Assembly (NCBI RefSeq): GCF_003752135.1
Contig: NZ_RJVK01000003.1
Location: 1 to 64,000, forward strand
DNA: 64,000 nt
Reading direction: 5' to 3'
Source of the DNA: Caminibacter pacificus
Lineage (GTDB): Bacteria > Campylobacterota > Campylobacteria > Campylobacterales > Nautiliaceae
Part shown: piece by piece, positions 7,499 through 16,743 of the stretch
How the letters are laid out: every line of letters begins with the position of its first letter
Position numbering within the stretch: position 1 is the stretch's first letter
Notes under the pieces: model-generated
What the model saw: only the letters and a program-made list of their open reading frames with translations
What the model was told of the DNA's origin: nothing
Database searches by the model: none
Translations under genes and position numbers: made by a program

Positions 7499-8243
7499 TT
7501 AGGCTCCTTAACTTTCGGTTGATTTCATCATTCTCACCATAAGAGTCAATATAAACTCTTAAGATTTGAATGGCTTTATCTTTTTTCCCTTGTTTCAAAA
7601 GTATATCGGCAAATTGGAGCCAACTTTCAACCCTTTCAGGTTCCATTGTATTTGCTTTTAAAGCCCATTTTTGAGCTTCTTTTAAATTACCTCTTTTAAA
7701 AAACTCTTTAGAAATTGTTATAGCCAAATCATAATTCGGATTTTGATTAAAAGAAGCGATAAGTTGTTGTAAATCTACTTTTTCTACTTGTAAATTAAGT
7801 TTTGATGGAAGAGTTTGCTTAGTTATTTCTTTTTCAACTTTTTTAGGTTTAGGTGTCGGTTTTGTTACAGTTTTTGGTTCTGGATTTTTAGTGATTTTTT
7901 TTGATTCTACCGGAGTTTTTACTTCGGCAATATTTGGCAATATAAATTCAAGTTTAGCTACTTTTTTTTCTTTTTTCTCTGTTTTAGAACTATTTTCTTG
8001 GTTAGAAACTTTTATAGAATTATTGTGTGTTGTATTATCATTATTTTTTGGTGAAGTTTTCGCAAGTTTTTCTTTAGTTATATTATTTTCTACTATTTTT
8101 TGAGTTTTTAAACCAGTCTGAATATTTGCATATTCTATTAATTTATAAACTAAAACAAAAAATAGAGCTAATAAAATTATTACAATAATTTGATTTCGTT
8201 TTTTTTTATAATAAAGCTTTTCTAATTCTTCATATCTATGCAT
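7491..8243 (-). CDS. Membrane-anchored TPR protein of the secretin operon (MshN/CtsX-like position)
   Basis: The 250-aa protein has a short basic cytoplasmic N terminus, one transmembrane segment at about 17-37 (IIVIILLALFFVLVYKL), a long Lys/Thr/Pro/Asn-rich linker (about 50-155) and C-terminal TPR-like helices (LKEAQKWALKANTMEPERVE and a following repeat). The topology is bitopic, C-out. The same arrangement is found in MshN-type proteins of MSHA pilus loci; in Campylobacter ctsX occupies the equivalent place after ctsP (known gene order, from memory). It overlaps the ATPase gene by 8 nt. The likely role is a periplasmic scaffold linking the inner-membrane platform to the secretin. Confidence 0.65.
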   Translation of the reverse strand: MHRYEELEKLYYKKKRNQIIVIILLALFFVLVYKLIEYANIQTGLKTQKIVENNITKEKLAKTSPKNNDNTTHNNSIKVSNQENSSKTEKKEKKVAKLEFILPNIAEVKTPVESKKITKNPEPKTVTKPTPKPKKVEKEITKQTLPSKLNLQVEKVDLQQLIASFNQNPNYDLAITISKEFFKRGNLKEAQKWALKANTMEPERVESWLQFADILLKQGKKDKAIQILRVYIDSYGENDEINRKLRSLNE

Positions 8244-8973
8244 CGATAGCCTTTAAGTCCATTATAGCAATTTCTATATATTTATTATCTATTTTGTTTT
8301 TTGAAAACCTACTAGGCTCTTTTTCATAAAAATAATCCACAACGTCAAAAAGTTTAAACATCAACTGATTCGTTGCTCTTAATGAACCTCTTGTATATTT
8401 ATAAATTTTTTTAAAATTTTTTTTAGTTAACATTTCAGCTGTATCGTTGAAGTTATTTTTCAAAAGTTTAGAATAAATAAAGTTTTCCATTTCAGAAAAA
8501 GAAACATTTTTCACAGGAATAATATAGTTAATTCTCGTTTTGAAGTGTTTTTTTTGAAGAAGCTTATTAACATCCGTATCATGAGTGGCAAACACTATAG
8601 TAATATTACCCTTATCAGCGTAAATTCTAAGATTTTCCCATGTTTCAGGAGTAAGAAGTTGAGCTTCGTCAAGTAATAAAATATGATGAGTTTCAAGGCC
8701 TAGAGTTTTTATAAGTTCAAGCACCGAGTCAATTTCCAAATAAGGATTATTAATATAAAAGACATCTGTATTTTGTTTTAATTCTTCATATACGCTTTTT
8801 AAAATCAAACTTTTACCACTACCGGCAGCACCGGTGAGAAGAATCATCTTCTCTTTTTGTTTAATCGCATTTATTAAATCTTGTTTCGTTTTTTCAGAAG
8901 TTTTAAGAGGAATATAATTCCTCAAATCAACTACATCTCTAAACAGCTCCCTAGCGTCCGCGAACTTGCTCAA
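8236..8973 (-). CDS. ExeA/MshM/CtsP-like AAA ATPase
   Basis: The 245-aa ATPase has Walker A GAAGSGKS (residues 48-55), Walker B ILLLDEAQ (D102, E103) and FATHD as a sensor motif. This is the ExeA/GspA/MshM group, which helps assemble secretins or pili and is distinct from the GspE/PilB secretion motors. Campylobacter CtsP, needed for natural transformation, is the nearest functional match I can suggest. It lies between the secretin gene (22-nt overlap) and the TPR gene (8-nt overlap). No PilB, PilT or PilC gene lies in the window, so the motor and platform must be encoded elsewhere. Confidence 0.78.
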   Translation of the reverse strand: MSKFADARELFRDVVDLRNYIPLKTSEKTKQDLINAIKQKEKMILLTGAAGSGKSLILKSVYEELKQNTDVFYINNPYLEIDSVLELIKTLGLETHHILLLDEAQLLTPETWENLRIYADKGNITIVFATHDTDVNKLLQKKHFKTRINYIIPVKNVSFSEMENFIYSKLLKNNFNDTAEMLTKKNFKKIYKYTRGSLRATNQLMFKLFDVVDYFYEKEPSRFSKNKIDNKYIEIAIMDLKAIDA

Positions 8974-10357
8974 ATCCCAAATCCCTTAATGTTTTTTTCT
9001 TTTTTAAATCTATAATATGTGGAGTAATAACAAATACCAATTCTTTTTTTGATGTAATTTGTTCTCTTGATGAGAAAAAGTATTTTAGTAATGGAATTTC
9101 TTTCAAAATAGGTACTCCGTTTACTTTTAAAGTTTTATCATTAGTAATTAACCCACCAAGTACCAATGTTTGATTGTCTTTCATTTTTACGATGCTAAGC
9201 ATTGTAGAGTCTTTAGTATCAGGCGGCATACCTCTATCAGTATTTGTTAATTGAGTTGCATCTCTAAAAGCACTTATTCTTGGTGCGATACTTAAAATTA
9301 TTTCACCGTTATCACTAATTTGAGGAGTAATATCTAATACTACACCTACGAATTTTGAATCAATAGTATATTCTGTTGAAGGGTTTCCATTTTGATCCGT
9401 AACAACTTTTGAAGCATATTTATAATAAATCGTATCACCAACGCTAATAATAGCTTTTTGATTATTTAACGTTACGATTTTAGGATTAGAAATAGAATTA
9501 ACGTTTCCGTTTTGCGCTAAAAAGTTAAGTAATGCACTCGCACTAAAAGTTGCATTATTAAACAATGAAGCACTACCTGCTATATATCTACTTCTTAAAG
9601 GAACCGTACTATCAGGAAGTGCGATTTGTAATTTACTCCAATCAATACCTGTCTTATGAGAAGAACTTAGCTCAACACTATAAATTCTAACATCAATCAA
9701 CACTTCTTTAGTTAAAGCTTTGTATAAGTTTTTCATAAAGTTATCAACCGCTTTAATTTGTTTCATTGTACCTGTTACTACGATAATACCGCTATCTTTA
9801 TCTACAATCGGTTCAAAGTAACCTTCGTTAGCTTTAGTGTTTTTAGCCCCTTTACCTATTACGGATGCTAATGTAATCGAAGTATCAGAATTATTTTTCA
9901 AAATTAAAGTGATTTTTTCTTTAAGATTATCCCAAAAATCAAACTTATAAGTATTTTTTACCGTATTGTCCGTAGCATTTAATTGCGCTTCACCTTCTCT
10001 CGTAGTCGAAATAAAATCAAGTTTGTATGTTTTTGTTTTATAATAACTAATATCAAGTTCATTATTTTTCAAAGTGTAAAAAAGCCCTCTTTTTGCAAGA
10101 ACTAAATCTAAAATTTGAGGTAAAGTATAGTTTTTGATTCTTACAAAAGGCATTTTTTTACTTAATTCAATTTTAGCTTTTCTGTCTTTATAAACTATAT
10201 TGATTCCGCACTGTTGCGTCACCAATAAATTTAAAAATTCTTTCACTGTTAATCTGTCGCTTGGATTAATACTGTTCGCATAATTAAACAGTTTGTTATT
10301 ACAATCATTTGCAAACAACGAGATTGCAAAAAACAAAACTAACACTAACTTTTTCAT
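8951..10357 (-). CDS. Secretin (PulD/MshL/CtsD-like outer membrane channel)
   Basis: The protein is 468 aa with a signal peptide (MKKLVLVLFFAISLFA). N-terminal STN/N0-like and N1 segments are followed by the secretin core containing SNPKIVTLNNQKA and the C-terminal signature VLGGLITNDKTLKVNGVPIL with ITPHII. Secretins form dodecamer-scale outer-membrane gates for type II secretion, type IV pili and DNA uptake. It is 4-nt overlapped by the PilP-like gene upstream. The order PilP-like, secretin, ATPase resembles ctsR-ctsD-ctsP of Campylobacter and the mshL-mshM order of MSHA loci. The size is at the small end for secretins but no core motif is missing. Confidence 0.9.
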   Translation of the reverse strand: MKKLVLVLFFAISLFANDCNNKLFNYANSINPSDRLTVKEFLNLLVTQQCGINIVYKDRKAKIELSKKMPFVRIKNYTLPQILDLVLAKRGLFYTLKNNELDISYYKTKTYKLDFISTTREGEAQLNATDNTVKNTYKFDFWDNLKEKITLILKNNSDTSITLASVIGKGAKNTKANEGYFEPIVDKDSGIIVVTGTMKQIKAVDNFMKNLYKALTKEVLIDVRIYSVELSSSHKTGIDWSKLQIALPDSTVPLRSRYIAGSASLFNNATFSASALLNFLAQNGNVNSISNPKIVTLNNQKAIISVGDTIYYKYASKVVTDQNGNPSTEYTIDSKFVGVVLDITPQISDNGEIILSIAPRISAFRDATQLTNTDRGMPPDTKDSTMLSIVKMKDNQTLVLGGLITNDKTLKVNGVPILKEIPLLKYFFSSREQITSKKELVFVITPHIIDLKKKKTLRDLGFEQVRGR

Positions 10358-10782
10358 TTTGATTCCTTAAAGAATGGGATTTTTTTATTTAAGCTTTTAA
10401 CAATTTTTCTATCTTTGCATCTGATAACCAATTTATCGATTGTAATATTACTTACTACACATTTATCAATTTTATCACCGACTTTAACCCATTTTTTCTT
10501 TACACTAACAAGTTGAGAACCTAAATACTCTTTTAAAACTACATAAGCTTTATTATCAAATATAGAAACTAAATCTACTTTGATAACTCTTCTGATGATT
10601 TTTTTGGTTTTATTATTTTTATAAACCACTTCATTCCTATAAATCTCAAAAGGAGGCGTTATCTTTTCGATATTTTTCAATTTTATTTGATAATTAACTA
10701 ACTTATTCGTATAATTCAAATATTGATCGTTTACTTGAGCGAATAATAGGACTGCCGTTGCAAATAATACTAACTTTTTCAT
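10354..10782 (-). CDS. PilP/GspC-like periplasmic protein of the secretin operon
   Basis: The 142-aa protein has a signal peptide (MKKLVLFATAVLLFA), so it is exported. Its C-terminal half (VGDKIDKCVVSNITIDKLVIRC) reads like the small beta domain of PilP or the GspC homology region, which binds the N0 domain of secretins; the two cysteines there could form a disulfide. It lies between the PilO-like gene and the secretin gene with 4-nt overlaps on both sides. The family assignment comes mainly from position, size and this motif, not from strong sequence identity. CtsR would be the positional equivalent in Campylobacter. Confidence 0.6.
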   Translation of the reverse strand: MKKLVLFATAVLLFAQVNDQYLNYTNKLVNYQIKLKNIEKITPPFEIYRNEVVYKNNKTKKIIRRVIKVDLVSIFDNKAYVVLKEYLGSQLVSVKKKWVKVGDKIDKCVVSNITIDKLVIRCKDRKIVKSLNKKIPFFKESK

Positions 10783-11405
10783 TTTACAAATCCATATATT
10801 GAGATTTTGAGATAATATTTTGTCGGTGAAGTTACGTTGATTTCACTAACCTTAATTAAATCTTTTCGGTTTTCAAAATTATACACATAGAAAATAAAGT
10901 TTTTATAATCTCCTCTTAAATAGATATCCATATCCATCCTCTTTACAAGAAAATCCGTTTTTTTAGTAGCGTTTTGATCGTCATACAAGTTATTACTGAT
11001 TTTTACAACTTTCATACCTTCATTTTTGGCCGCATCCACCGACTCTTTTACAAGTTGAGCCCATTTATATTGATCAAAGTTTGCAAAATTTAAAAGAGAA
11101 GTGAGTTCAGTATAAAAAGTTTTTTGTTTTTTCAAAACTTCCAATTGACTTGTTAGTTCTTTTATCTTTTTATTTAACAAAGTAACTCTTGCTAGTAAAA
11201 CTCTTTGAGTCGTTTCGAGTGAAGATTTTTTTGTCAATAACTCATTATACAAATCATGTTGTTTTTTTGCATACATTTGTGTTTTAGGATAAATAAAATA
11301 AAAAATTACAAAACCGATTAAAATTGCAATTAATAAATAAACATAAACAGCTTCTCTTTTAGTTCTTGTATAAAAATAATTATCAATACTTTTTAACGCT
11401 TTCAT
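10779..11405 (-). CDS. PilO/GspM-like inner-membrane protein
   Basis: The 208-aa protein has a cytoplasmic N terminus, one transmembrane segment at about 20-40 (VYVYLLIAILIGFVIFYFIY), a coiled coil (about 45-100, rich in Lys, Leu and Glu) and a small C-terminal ferredoxin-like fold. This is the PilO/GspM architecture. In type IV pili and type II secretion such proteins pair with PilN/GspL through the coiled coil to form the inner-membrane alignment complex. The neighbouring PilM/PilN fusion (4-nt overlap) is the expected partner. Confidence 0.72.
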   Translation of the reverse strand: MKALKSIDNYFYTRTKREAVYVYLLIAILIGFVIFYFIYPKTQMYAKKQHDLYNELLTKKSSLETTQRVLLARVTLLNKKIKELTSQLEVLKKQKTFYTELTSLLNFANFDQYKWAQLVKESVDAAKNEGMKVVKISNNLYDDQNATKKTDFLVKRMDMDIYLRGDYKNFIFYVYNFENRKDLIKVSEINVTSPTKYYLKISIYGFVK

Positions 11406-12970
11406 TCTTTAATCCTAATTTCAGATTTGTATTTACCGTCTTTTAAAACTACCTCTTTTGCATAAACATCGTATCCGTTTTGTGTTAATGCATTTATCAA
11501 GTCAGGTATATTTGAATTATTATATGCATATACGCTTAAAACATATTCTCCATTAGAATAACTCATATTTTTTAGATATACGTGATATTTATCGAGATAA
11601 TATGTCAAATCTACAATTTCTTGAGATTTAGGCATATAAGAAAACTTAAATTTATAAACTTCATCAATAAATTTTTTAAGAGTCGCAATGTCTTTTTGAT
11701 AATTATTAATTTCGGTTTTTATTTTTTTCTCTTTTTTAGTCAGATTGGCTACTTGTACTTGTAATGAATTTACATTTGCTTGAAGCTTATTTATTTCAGT
11801 TTGTAAGATATTGTTTTTTCTCTCGAAATTCCAGCCTTTTAAAAATTCATACATAGGCCAAGCACCCATTACCAAAATCAATCCTGCTGTAATTAAGAAA
11901 AGTTTACCAGAAGGTCTATAGAAAAACGTCGGTTCTCTTAAAAACGGAGAAAAGTTATATGTTTGGTCTTCGTATTTATAGGCATAATGTGTTTCAAGCA
12001 TTCCTAAGAATAAAAACGGATCAATAGGAAGTCTGTCAAGGTTGTATTTTTCATAAAATTCAAAGTTATAAACTTCCAAGTCAGAATGTTCTTTAAAATA
12101 CTCGTTAGCACCTAATATTTCTCCGTATTCGGACGTAATAAAAAGCCTATCAAAACCTCTAATTTCATATTCACTCGAAATTTTTGTCAATTGCTCGTGA
12201 ATTAGTTTATTAATATTTGAAAATTCTTTTTTAATGATTTCCAATACTGCAAGTTCATTTGAGGCATATTTATCTAAATTGAGCCCTTTTTTTAGTAATA
12301 ATTTTTTAAATAATTCAATATCAAAGTTTTTAATTTGAAGTGATTGAAGAGCTTCATATACCTTATCAAGACCACTACTAAGAGTAGCAATATAAACAAG
12401 TTCGCCTTCACTATAAAAAGTTAAAAAGATTTTATCATACAATAAAACAACAAAAACGTCATTCGCTTTTTTTAAGATTTCTTCAGCATATAACGCCTTA
12501 TACGCAAATGCAGGAAATGAAAGATAGTCGATATAACCCGTTTGTTCCAAAATATCTTTATAATGGGAATTGATTAAACTAGTAGGAACAATAACCGTCT
12601 CGACAACAACATATTTTGGATCTTGATATTTATCTACAAGTTTGTATTTAATGATATACTCTTCGGTCTCTTCTACCCCGGCTTCTTCATAAACTTTGGT
12701 CTCGATATAACTTTCAAGATCAATTTTTTCAAGTACGCTTTTTTCAAGTAAAAAACTAAAAAAAATCGCACTTTCTACAGGAACATATGAACAAAGCAAA
12801 GGAGATGAAGCAAGATTACCTCTATATATTCTTATAAGCTTTTTATCAACATACAAAATATATTTTTCATTACCTTTTACGCCGATAACTTCATCGATAT
12901 TGTAATTATACTTTTTAAATAAACCAAAACCTGAATTTTTTCTTTTAGTGTCAAGTGCATTTTTTTTCAT
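11402..12970 (-). CDS. GspL-like protein: PilM-type actin fold fused to PilN-type membrane segment
   Basis: The 522-aa protein has an N-terminal cytoplasmic region of about 345 residues compatible with the actin-like PilM fold. A transmembrane helix follows at about 350-372 (LFLITAGLILVMGAWPM), then a coiled coil (about 375-430) and a small periplasmic C-terminal domain, together the PilN layout. A fused PilM-PilN chain is the arrangement of type II secretion GspL, whereas type IV pili usually encode them separately. It begins 1 nt after the era stop, so it belongs to the same transcription unit. The actin-like part is divergent; I assign it by architecture and neighbours. Confidence 0.7.
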   Translation of the reverse strand: MKKNALDTKRKNSGFGLFKKYNYNIDEVIGVKGNEKYILYVDKKLIRIYRGNLASSPLLCSYVPVESAIFFSFLLEKSVLEKIDLESYIETKVYEEAGVEETEEYIIKYKLVDKYQDPKYVVVETVIVPTSLINSHYKDILEQTGYIDYLSFPAFAYKALYAEEILKKANDVFVVLLYDKIFLTFYSEGELVYIATLSSGLDKVYEALQSLQIKNFDIELFKKLLLKKGLNLDKYASNELAVLEIIKKEFSNINKLIHEQLTKISSEYEIRGFDRLFITSEYGEILGANEYFKEHSDLEVYNFEFYEKYNLDRLPIDPFLFLGMLETHYAYKYEDQTYNFSPFLREPTFFYRPSGKLFLITAGLILVMGAWPMYEFLKGWNFERKNNILQTEINKLQANVNSLQVQVANLTKKEKKIKTEINNYQKDIATLKKFIDEVYKFKFSYMPKSQEIVDLTYYLDKYHVYLKNMSYSNGEYVLSVYAYNNSNIPDLINALTQNGYDVYAKEVVLKDGKYKSEIRIKE

Positions 12971-13903
12971 TTATTCTACCTCATATCCTAATTCTTCGAG
13001 CATTTTTTTGTTTTTGCTCCAACCCGGGACAACTTTTACATAAAGTTCAAGATAAATCTTTTTACCGCTAAATTGTTCTAAAAGTTTTCTGGCATACATA
13101 CCGATTTCTTTTATCTTTCGACCTTTTTTACCTATTATCATTCCCTTTTGGCTAGGTCGTTCAACTATAATTGTAGCATAAACTTTGTCTAAATTGTCAA
13201 ATTCCTCGATTTTATCTATTAATACGTCTGTTTCATATGGTAACTCGTCACCTAACTTTTCAAACAAAGCTTCCCTAATAAGCTCTTTGTAAATATTCCT
13301 AATATGTTCTGTTGAGATTATTTCAGGATCATAATAATATGGGTGTTCCGGCAAATGTTTTACTATTTCATCAAGAAGTTCGTCTTTTCCTTTACCTTCA
13401 ACCGCGCTAATCGGTACTACGGCTAATGCTTCTCCCAACTTTTCATAAGCTCTTTTTTTATTTTCTATTTCTTCTTGGTTAACAAGATCGGTTTTAGTTA
13501 ATACTACGATATGCGGAATCTTTTTTTTATTAAGTTCCAAAAACCACTTATATCCGTCCAAATCATCTCTTACATCGGCTAAGAAAAGTACTAAATCACT
13601 ATCCCCAAGAGCTTTTAAAGCTTCTTTTAACATAAACTTATTTAAAAGTTTTTCTTTTTCGTGAAGTCCCGGAGTATCAAGTAAAATAATTTGATCGTCT
13701 CCATGCATTACAATTGCATTGACCCTTTTTCTGCTTGCATTAGCTTTTGGAGAAACAAGTGCTATTTTTTCTCCCAAAAGCCAATTTAAAAGTGTGGATT
13801 TTCCGGCATTTGGTTTTCCTAAAATCCCGACAAATCCACTTTTTATTCCCCTACTTTCTTCTTTTTCTTCCATTTTTATTCCTTCTCTCCCATTCTCTTG
13901 CAT
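12971..13903 (-). CDS. era: GTPase Era
   Basis: Essential GTPase that binds 16S rRNA and promotes 30S subunit maturation. The 310-aa chain has G1 GKPNAGKST, G3 DTPG, G4 TKTD and a C-terminal KH domain with GMIIGKKGRKIKEIG. Two in-frame ATG codons, at 13903 and 13873, each have a ribosome-binding site (AGAGGA and GAGAAGGA). The second lies nearer the conserved GTPase core, so the 10-residue extension may or may not be translated. The start follows the hslU stop by 12 nt. Confidence 0.95.
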   Translation of the reverse strand: MQENGREGIKMEEKEESRGIKSGFVGILGKPNAGKSTLLNWLLGEKIALVSPKANASRKRVNAIVMHGDDQIILLDTPGLHEKEKLLNKFMLKEALKALGDSDLVLFLADVRDDLDGYKWFLELNKKKIPHIVVLTKTDLVNQEEIENKKRAYEKLGEALAVVPISAVEGKGKDELLDEIVKHLPEHPYYYDPEIISTEHIRNIYKELIREALFEKLGDELPYETDVLIDKIEEFDNLDKVYATIIVERPSQKGMIIGKKGRKIKEIGMYARKLLEQFSGKKIYLELYVKVVPGWSKNKKMLEELGYEVE

Positions 13904-13915
13904 AATTTTCCTCTT

Positions 13916-15229
13916 TTATAAAATATATTTCGCTATTTCTTCGTTTTCTACGATGTCTTCAAGTCTCTCTTGAACGTAATCTTTTGTTATTTTAAACGTT
14001 TGTCCTTTATACTCATCAGCATTAAAGTTAATATCTTCAAGCACTTTTTCCACAACGGTATGAAGACGTCTTGCTCCTATATCTTCCGTTTTTTCGTTTG
14101 CAAGATAAGCATATTTCGCTATCTCTCTTAACGCCTCTTCATCAAATACAAGCTCGACTCCTTCAACCTCAAGAAGCTTTTGATATTGTTTAATTAATGA
14201 ATGTTTAGGGCGAGTTAATATTTGATATAGCGCTTCTTCATCAAGACTTTGAAGTTCCACTCTTAAAGGGAATCTACCTTGAAGTTCCGGAATCAAATCG
14301 CTCGGCTTACTTACGTGAAAAGCACCCGCTGCAATAAATAAAATATGGTCTGTATTTACATATCCGTATTTAGTATTAACGGTAGAACCTTCCACTATCG
14401 GAAGCAAGTCTCTTTGAACACCCTCTTTGCTCGGGTCTTGGCGAGTATTTCCCGTTGCTGCGATTTTATCGATTTCATCTATAAAGATAATTCCGTTTTC
14501 CGCTCTTTTTAGAGCCTCTTTTTTAAGTTCGTCTTTATTAATAACCTTTTCAGCGGCCTGCTTTCTTAAAAGCTCTTTTGCTTCTTTAACGGTAACTTCT
14601 TTTTTCTTGCTGCTTTTATTAAAAATTCCGATAATTTTTACGATACTTTCTTGAGCTTTTACCATTTCAGGAGGCAAATCATCGCCCATATCCATATCTT
14701 CGTCAATTTCTATTTCGATTTTAGCGTTATCCATAGCTCCCGATTTTACTTTTTCTTTCATTCTCTCAAAAGCGATTTTATATTCTTGCTGTTTTTCTTC
14801 AGGAGCGTTTTTTGGAAGTGGCGGTAGAAGTTTTCTTGTAATTTCGTCAATAACGTTTTCTTCTATCTTTTCTTTACTTGCTTCTTCAAGTTCGGCTCTT
14901 ACTAAATTCATTGAGTTATTTACAAGGTCTCTAATCATACTTTCGACATCACGTCCGACAAATCCGACTTCCGTATATTTACTTGCTTCCACTTTTACAA
15001 ACGGTACTTTCATCATTTTCGCCATTCTTCTGGCAATTTCCGTTTTACCAACCCCTGTCGGACCTATCATTAATATATTTTTTGGCAAAATATCATCTTG
15101 CCACTCTTTTGGAAGTTGCATTCTTCTATATCTGTTTCTAAGAGCGATGGCTATTGTTTTTTTCGCGTCTTTTTGGCCTACGACATATTCGTCAAGATAC
15201 TTTACAATCTCTTTTGGAGTCATTTCCAT
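13916..15229 (-). CDS. hslU: ATP-dependent protease ATPase subunit HslU
   Basis: AAA+ unfoldase that feeds substrates to HslV. The 437-aa protein has Walker A GPTGVGKTE (about residues 54-62), Walker B GIIFIDEIDKIA, the GYVG-type pore loop (EVGFVGRDVE) and a C-terminal end YIL, close to the family tail that inserts into HslV to activate it. The intermediate I-domain (about 110-230) is charged and variable, as is typical. It is separated from hslV by a single base. Confidence 0.97.
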   Translation of the reverse strand: MEMTPKEIVKYLDEYVVGQKDAKKTIAIALRNRYRRMQLPKEWQDDILPKNILMIGPTGVGKTEIARRMAKMMKVPFVKVEASKYTEVGFVGRDVESMIRDLVNNSMNLVRAELEEASKEKIEENVIDEITRKLLPPLPKNAPEEKQQEYKIAFERMKEKVKSGAMDNAKIEIEIDEDMDMGDDLPPEMVKAQESIVKIIGIFNKSSKKKEVTVKEAKELLRKQAAEKVINKDELKKEALKRAENGIIFIDEIDKIAATGNTRQDPSKEGVQRDLLPIVEGSTVNTKYGYVNTDHILFIAAGAFHVSKPSDLIPELQGRFPLRVELQSLDEEALYQILTRPKHSLIKQYQKLLEVEGVELVFDEEALREIAKYAYLANEKTEDIGARRLHTVVEKVLEDINFNADEYKGQTFKITKDYVQERLEDIVENEEIAKYIL

Positions 15230-15230
15230 A

Positions 15231-15785
15231 CTATTTATCCTCCTCTAATTTTAAAATAGTAATATTGGTATTTGTGTATATACATAATTCACCCGCAATT
15301 TGAAGTGATTCTCTTACAAGCTTTTCAGGATCAAGGTTAGCATGTCTATCAAGAGCGCGAGCCGCAGAAATTGCAAAATTCCCACCGCTACCTATTGCCG
15401 CAAGTTTTCCGTCTTCCGGTTCCACTACATCCCCGTTTCCGGATAATATAAAAATATGTTTTGTGTTAAGTACGATCATCATAGCTTCAAGACGTCTTAA
15501 ATATTTATCTTTTCTCCACTCTTTCGCAAAATCGATTACCGCTTTTAAAAGGTCTCCTTTTCTGTTTTGAAGGTGGTTTTCAAACATATCGAAAAGTATA
15601 AAAGCATCGGCCGTACTTCCGGCAAATCCAGCCAAAACTTTTCCATTATAAAGAGTTCTGACTTTTTTCGCGTTGCCTTTTAAAACCGCATGACCGAAAG
15701 TTACCTGTCCGTCTCCTCCGATAACGGCAACGCCGTCTTTTTTATATCCGAGTATCGTGGTGGCTTCCAAATGAATATTACTCAT
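15231..15785 (-). CDS. hslV: ATP-dependent protease subunit HslV
   Basis: Proteasome-like threonine protease forming a double hexamer with HslU. It has 184 aa. The catalytic Thr is expected at the start of [10 protein letters not shown], which here follows an eight-residue N-terminal extension, so removal of a short propeptide is required, as in other epsilonproteobacterial Hsl[20 protein letters not shown] and IGSGGNFA are conserved. It overlaps rplI by one base. The order rplI-hslV-hslU-era is the one I know from Campylobacter. Confidence 0.96.
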   Translation of the reverse strand: MSNIHLEATTILGYKKDGVAVIGGDGQVTFGHAVLKGNAKKVRTLYNGKVLAGFAGSTADAFILFDMFENHLQNRKGDLLKAVIDFAKEWRKDKYLRRLEAMMIVLNTKHIFILSGNGDVVEPEDGKLAAIGSGGNFAISAARALDRHANLDPEKLVRESLQIAGELCIYTNTNITILKLEEDK

Positions 15786-16225
15786 TATTCGCCTTCAACT
15801 ACCACAGGAAGTTTTGCATGAATTCCGTGAGGGAATTTAATATCCACTTCGTATTCACCAGGTGCTTTAATAGATGTATGTTCAACTTGTTTTTTCTCGA
15901 TTTCAAAACCTAATTCTTTAAGTTTTTCAGCAATTTCTTTATTTGTTACGGCACCTATAAGTTGCCCGTTTGCACCGAGTCTGTGTTTGATAATTACTTT
16001 CGTACTTTCAAGTTTTTCTTTAATTGCATTAATTTTGTCAATTTCGGCTTTTAATTTCGCTTCTTCTTCAGCTTTTTTAGCTTCGAACTCTTTAATTGCT
16101 TCAGGAGTTGCAAGTACAGCTAATTTTCTTGGTAAAAGAAAATTTCTTGCATATCCGTCTTTAACTTCTTTAATGTCTCCTGCTTTTCCTAAGCCTTTAA
16201 CGTCGCTTAAAAGTATTACTTTCAT
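15785..16225 (-). CDS. rplI: 50S ribosomal protein L9
   Basis: Large-subunit protein binding 23S rRNA near the L1 stalk. It has 146 aa, N-terminal [17 protein letters not shown] with [11 protein letters not shown], a long central helix (about 45-75) and a C-terminal domain ending in a Val/Glu-rich tail. The ATG at 16225 is preferred over the GTG six bases upstream because the family starts exactly there and AAGGG sits 5 nt before it. It is the first gene of a long minus-strand operon that probably runs at least to the HDOD gene, giving the secretin genes a housekeeping promoter. Confidence 0.96.
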   Translation of the reverse strand: MKVILLSDVKGLGKAGDIKEVKDGYARNFLLPRKLAVLATPEAIKEFEAKKAEEEAKLKAEIDKINAIKEKLESTKVIIKHRLGANGQLIGAVTNKEIAEKLKELGFEIEKKQVEHTSIKAPGEYEVDIKFPHGIHAKLPVVVEGE

Positions 16226-16268
16226 ACTCACCCTTTTTAATTTATATTTAATTTTTTATTAATCATTA

Positions 16269-16296
16269 TTGAATTTTACTCAAAATTGGTTAAAAT
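16269..16296 (+). promoter_or_regulatory. Sigma70-type promoter of the PAS-Hpt-kinase operon
   Basis: TTGAAT at 16269-16274 and TAAAAT at 16291-16296 are 16 bp apart and lie 24 bp before the first start codon of the signalling operon. The boxes are close to consensus but the region is AT-rich, so chance matches are possible. No operator-like inverted repeat was seen around it. Confidence 0.5.
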
Positions 16297-16320
16297 TGCA
16301 AAAGAGGGAAAGGGGTAATT

Positions 16321-16743
16321 ATGAAAATAATCGACCAAGAAGTAAAATTTGACGATGTTGGTATTTCGAATCGTCCCGTAATTTCAAAAACCGATTTAAA
16401 AGGTAATATAACTTTTGTAAATTCGGCATTTTGCAAACTCTCTGGCTACTCAAAAGAGGAGCTAATCAATAAACCCCACAATATTCTCAGGCACCCTGAC
16501 ATGCCAAAAACAATTTTCAAAGAATTATGGGATACGATAGAGAAAAATCAACATTACAGAGGTTTTATAAAAAATCTCAGAAAAGACGGTAGATACTATT
16601 GGGTGGAAGTATTTATAGAGCCGATTTACGATGAAAACGGCAAAAAAATCGGCTATATAAGTATGAACAAATCGGTATCGGATGAAGACAAAAAGAAATA
16701 TTCTCAAATTTATAAAGAATTAAAAGAGAAGGAAACATCATGA
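16321..16743 (+). CDS. Single-PAS sensor protein (CetB/Aer-type PAS)
   Basis: The 140-aa soluble protein consists of one PAS domain (about 15-120) with KTDLKGNITFVNSAF, the [21 protein letters not shown] segment and KDGRYYWVEVF. This subfamily (Aer, CetB) binds FAD and senses redox state or energy level; flavin binding is inference here. It is clearly paralogous to the PAS protein at 37131-37667, which sits beside a chemoreceptor. Here the PAS gene heads a phosphorelay operon instead and overlaps the Hpt gene by ATGA, so it may deliver a redox signal to the kinase. The ribosome-binding site is GAGGGAAAGGGG. Confidence 0.85.
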   Translation: MKIIDQEVKFDDVGISNRPVISKTDLKGNITFVNSAFCKLSGYSKEELINKPHNILRHPDMPKTIFKELWDTIEKNQHYRGFIKNLRKDGRYYWVEVFIEPIYDENGKKIGYISMNKSVSDEDKKKYSQIYKELKEKETS

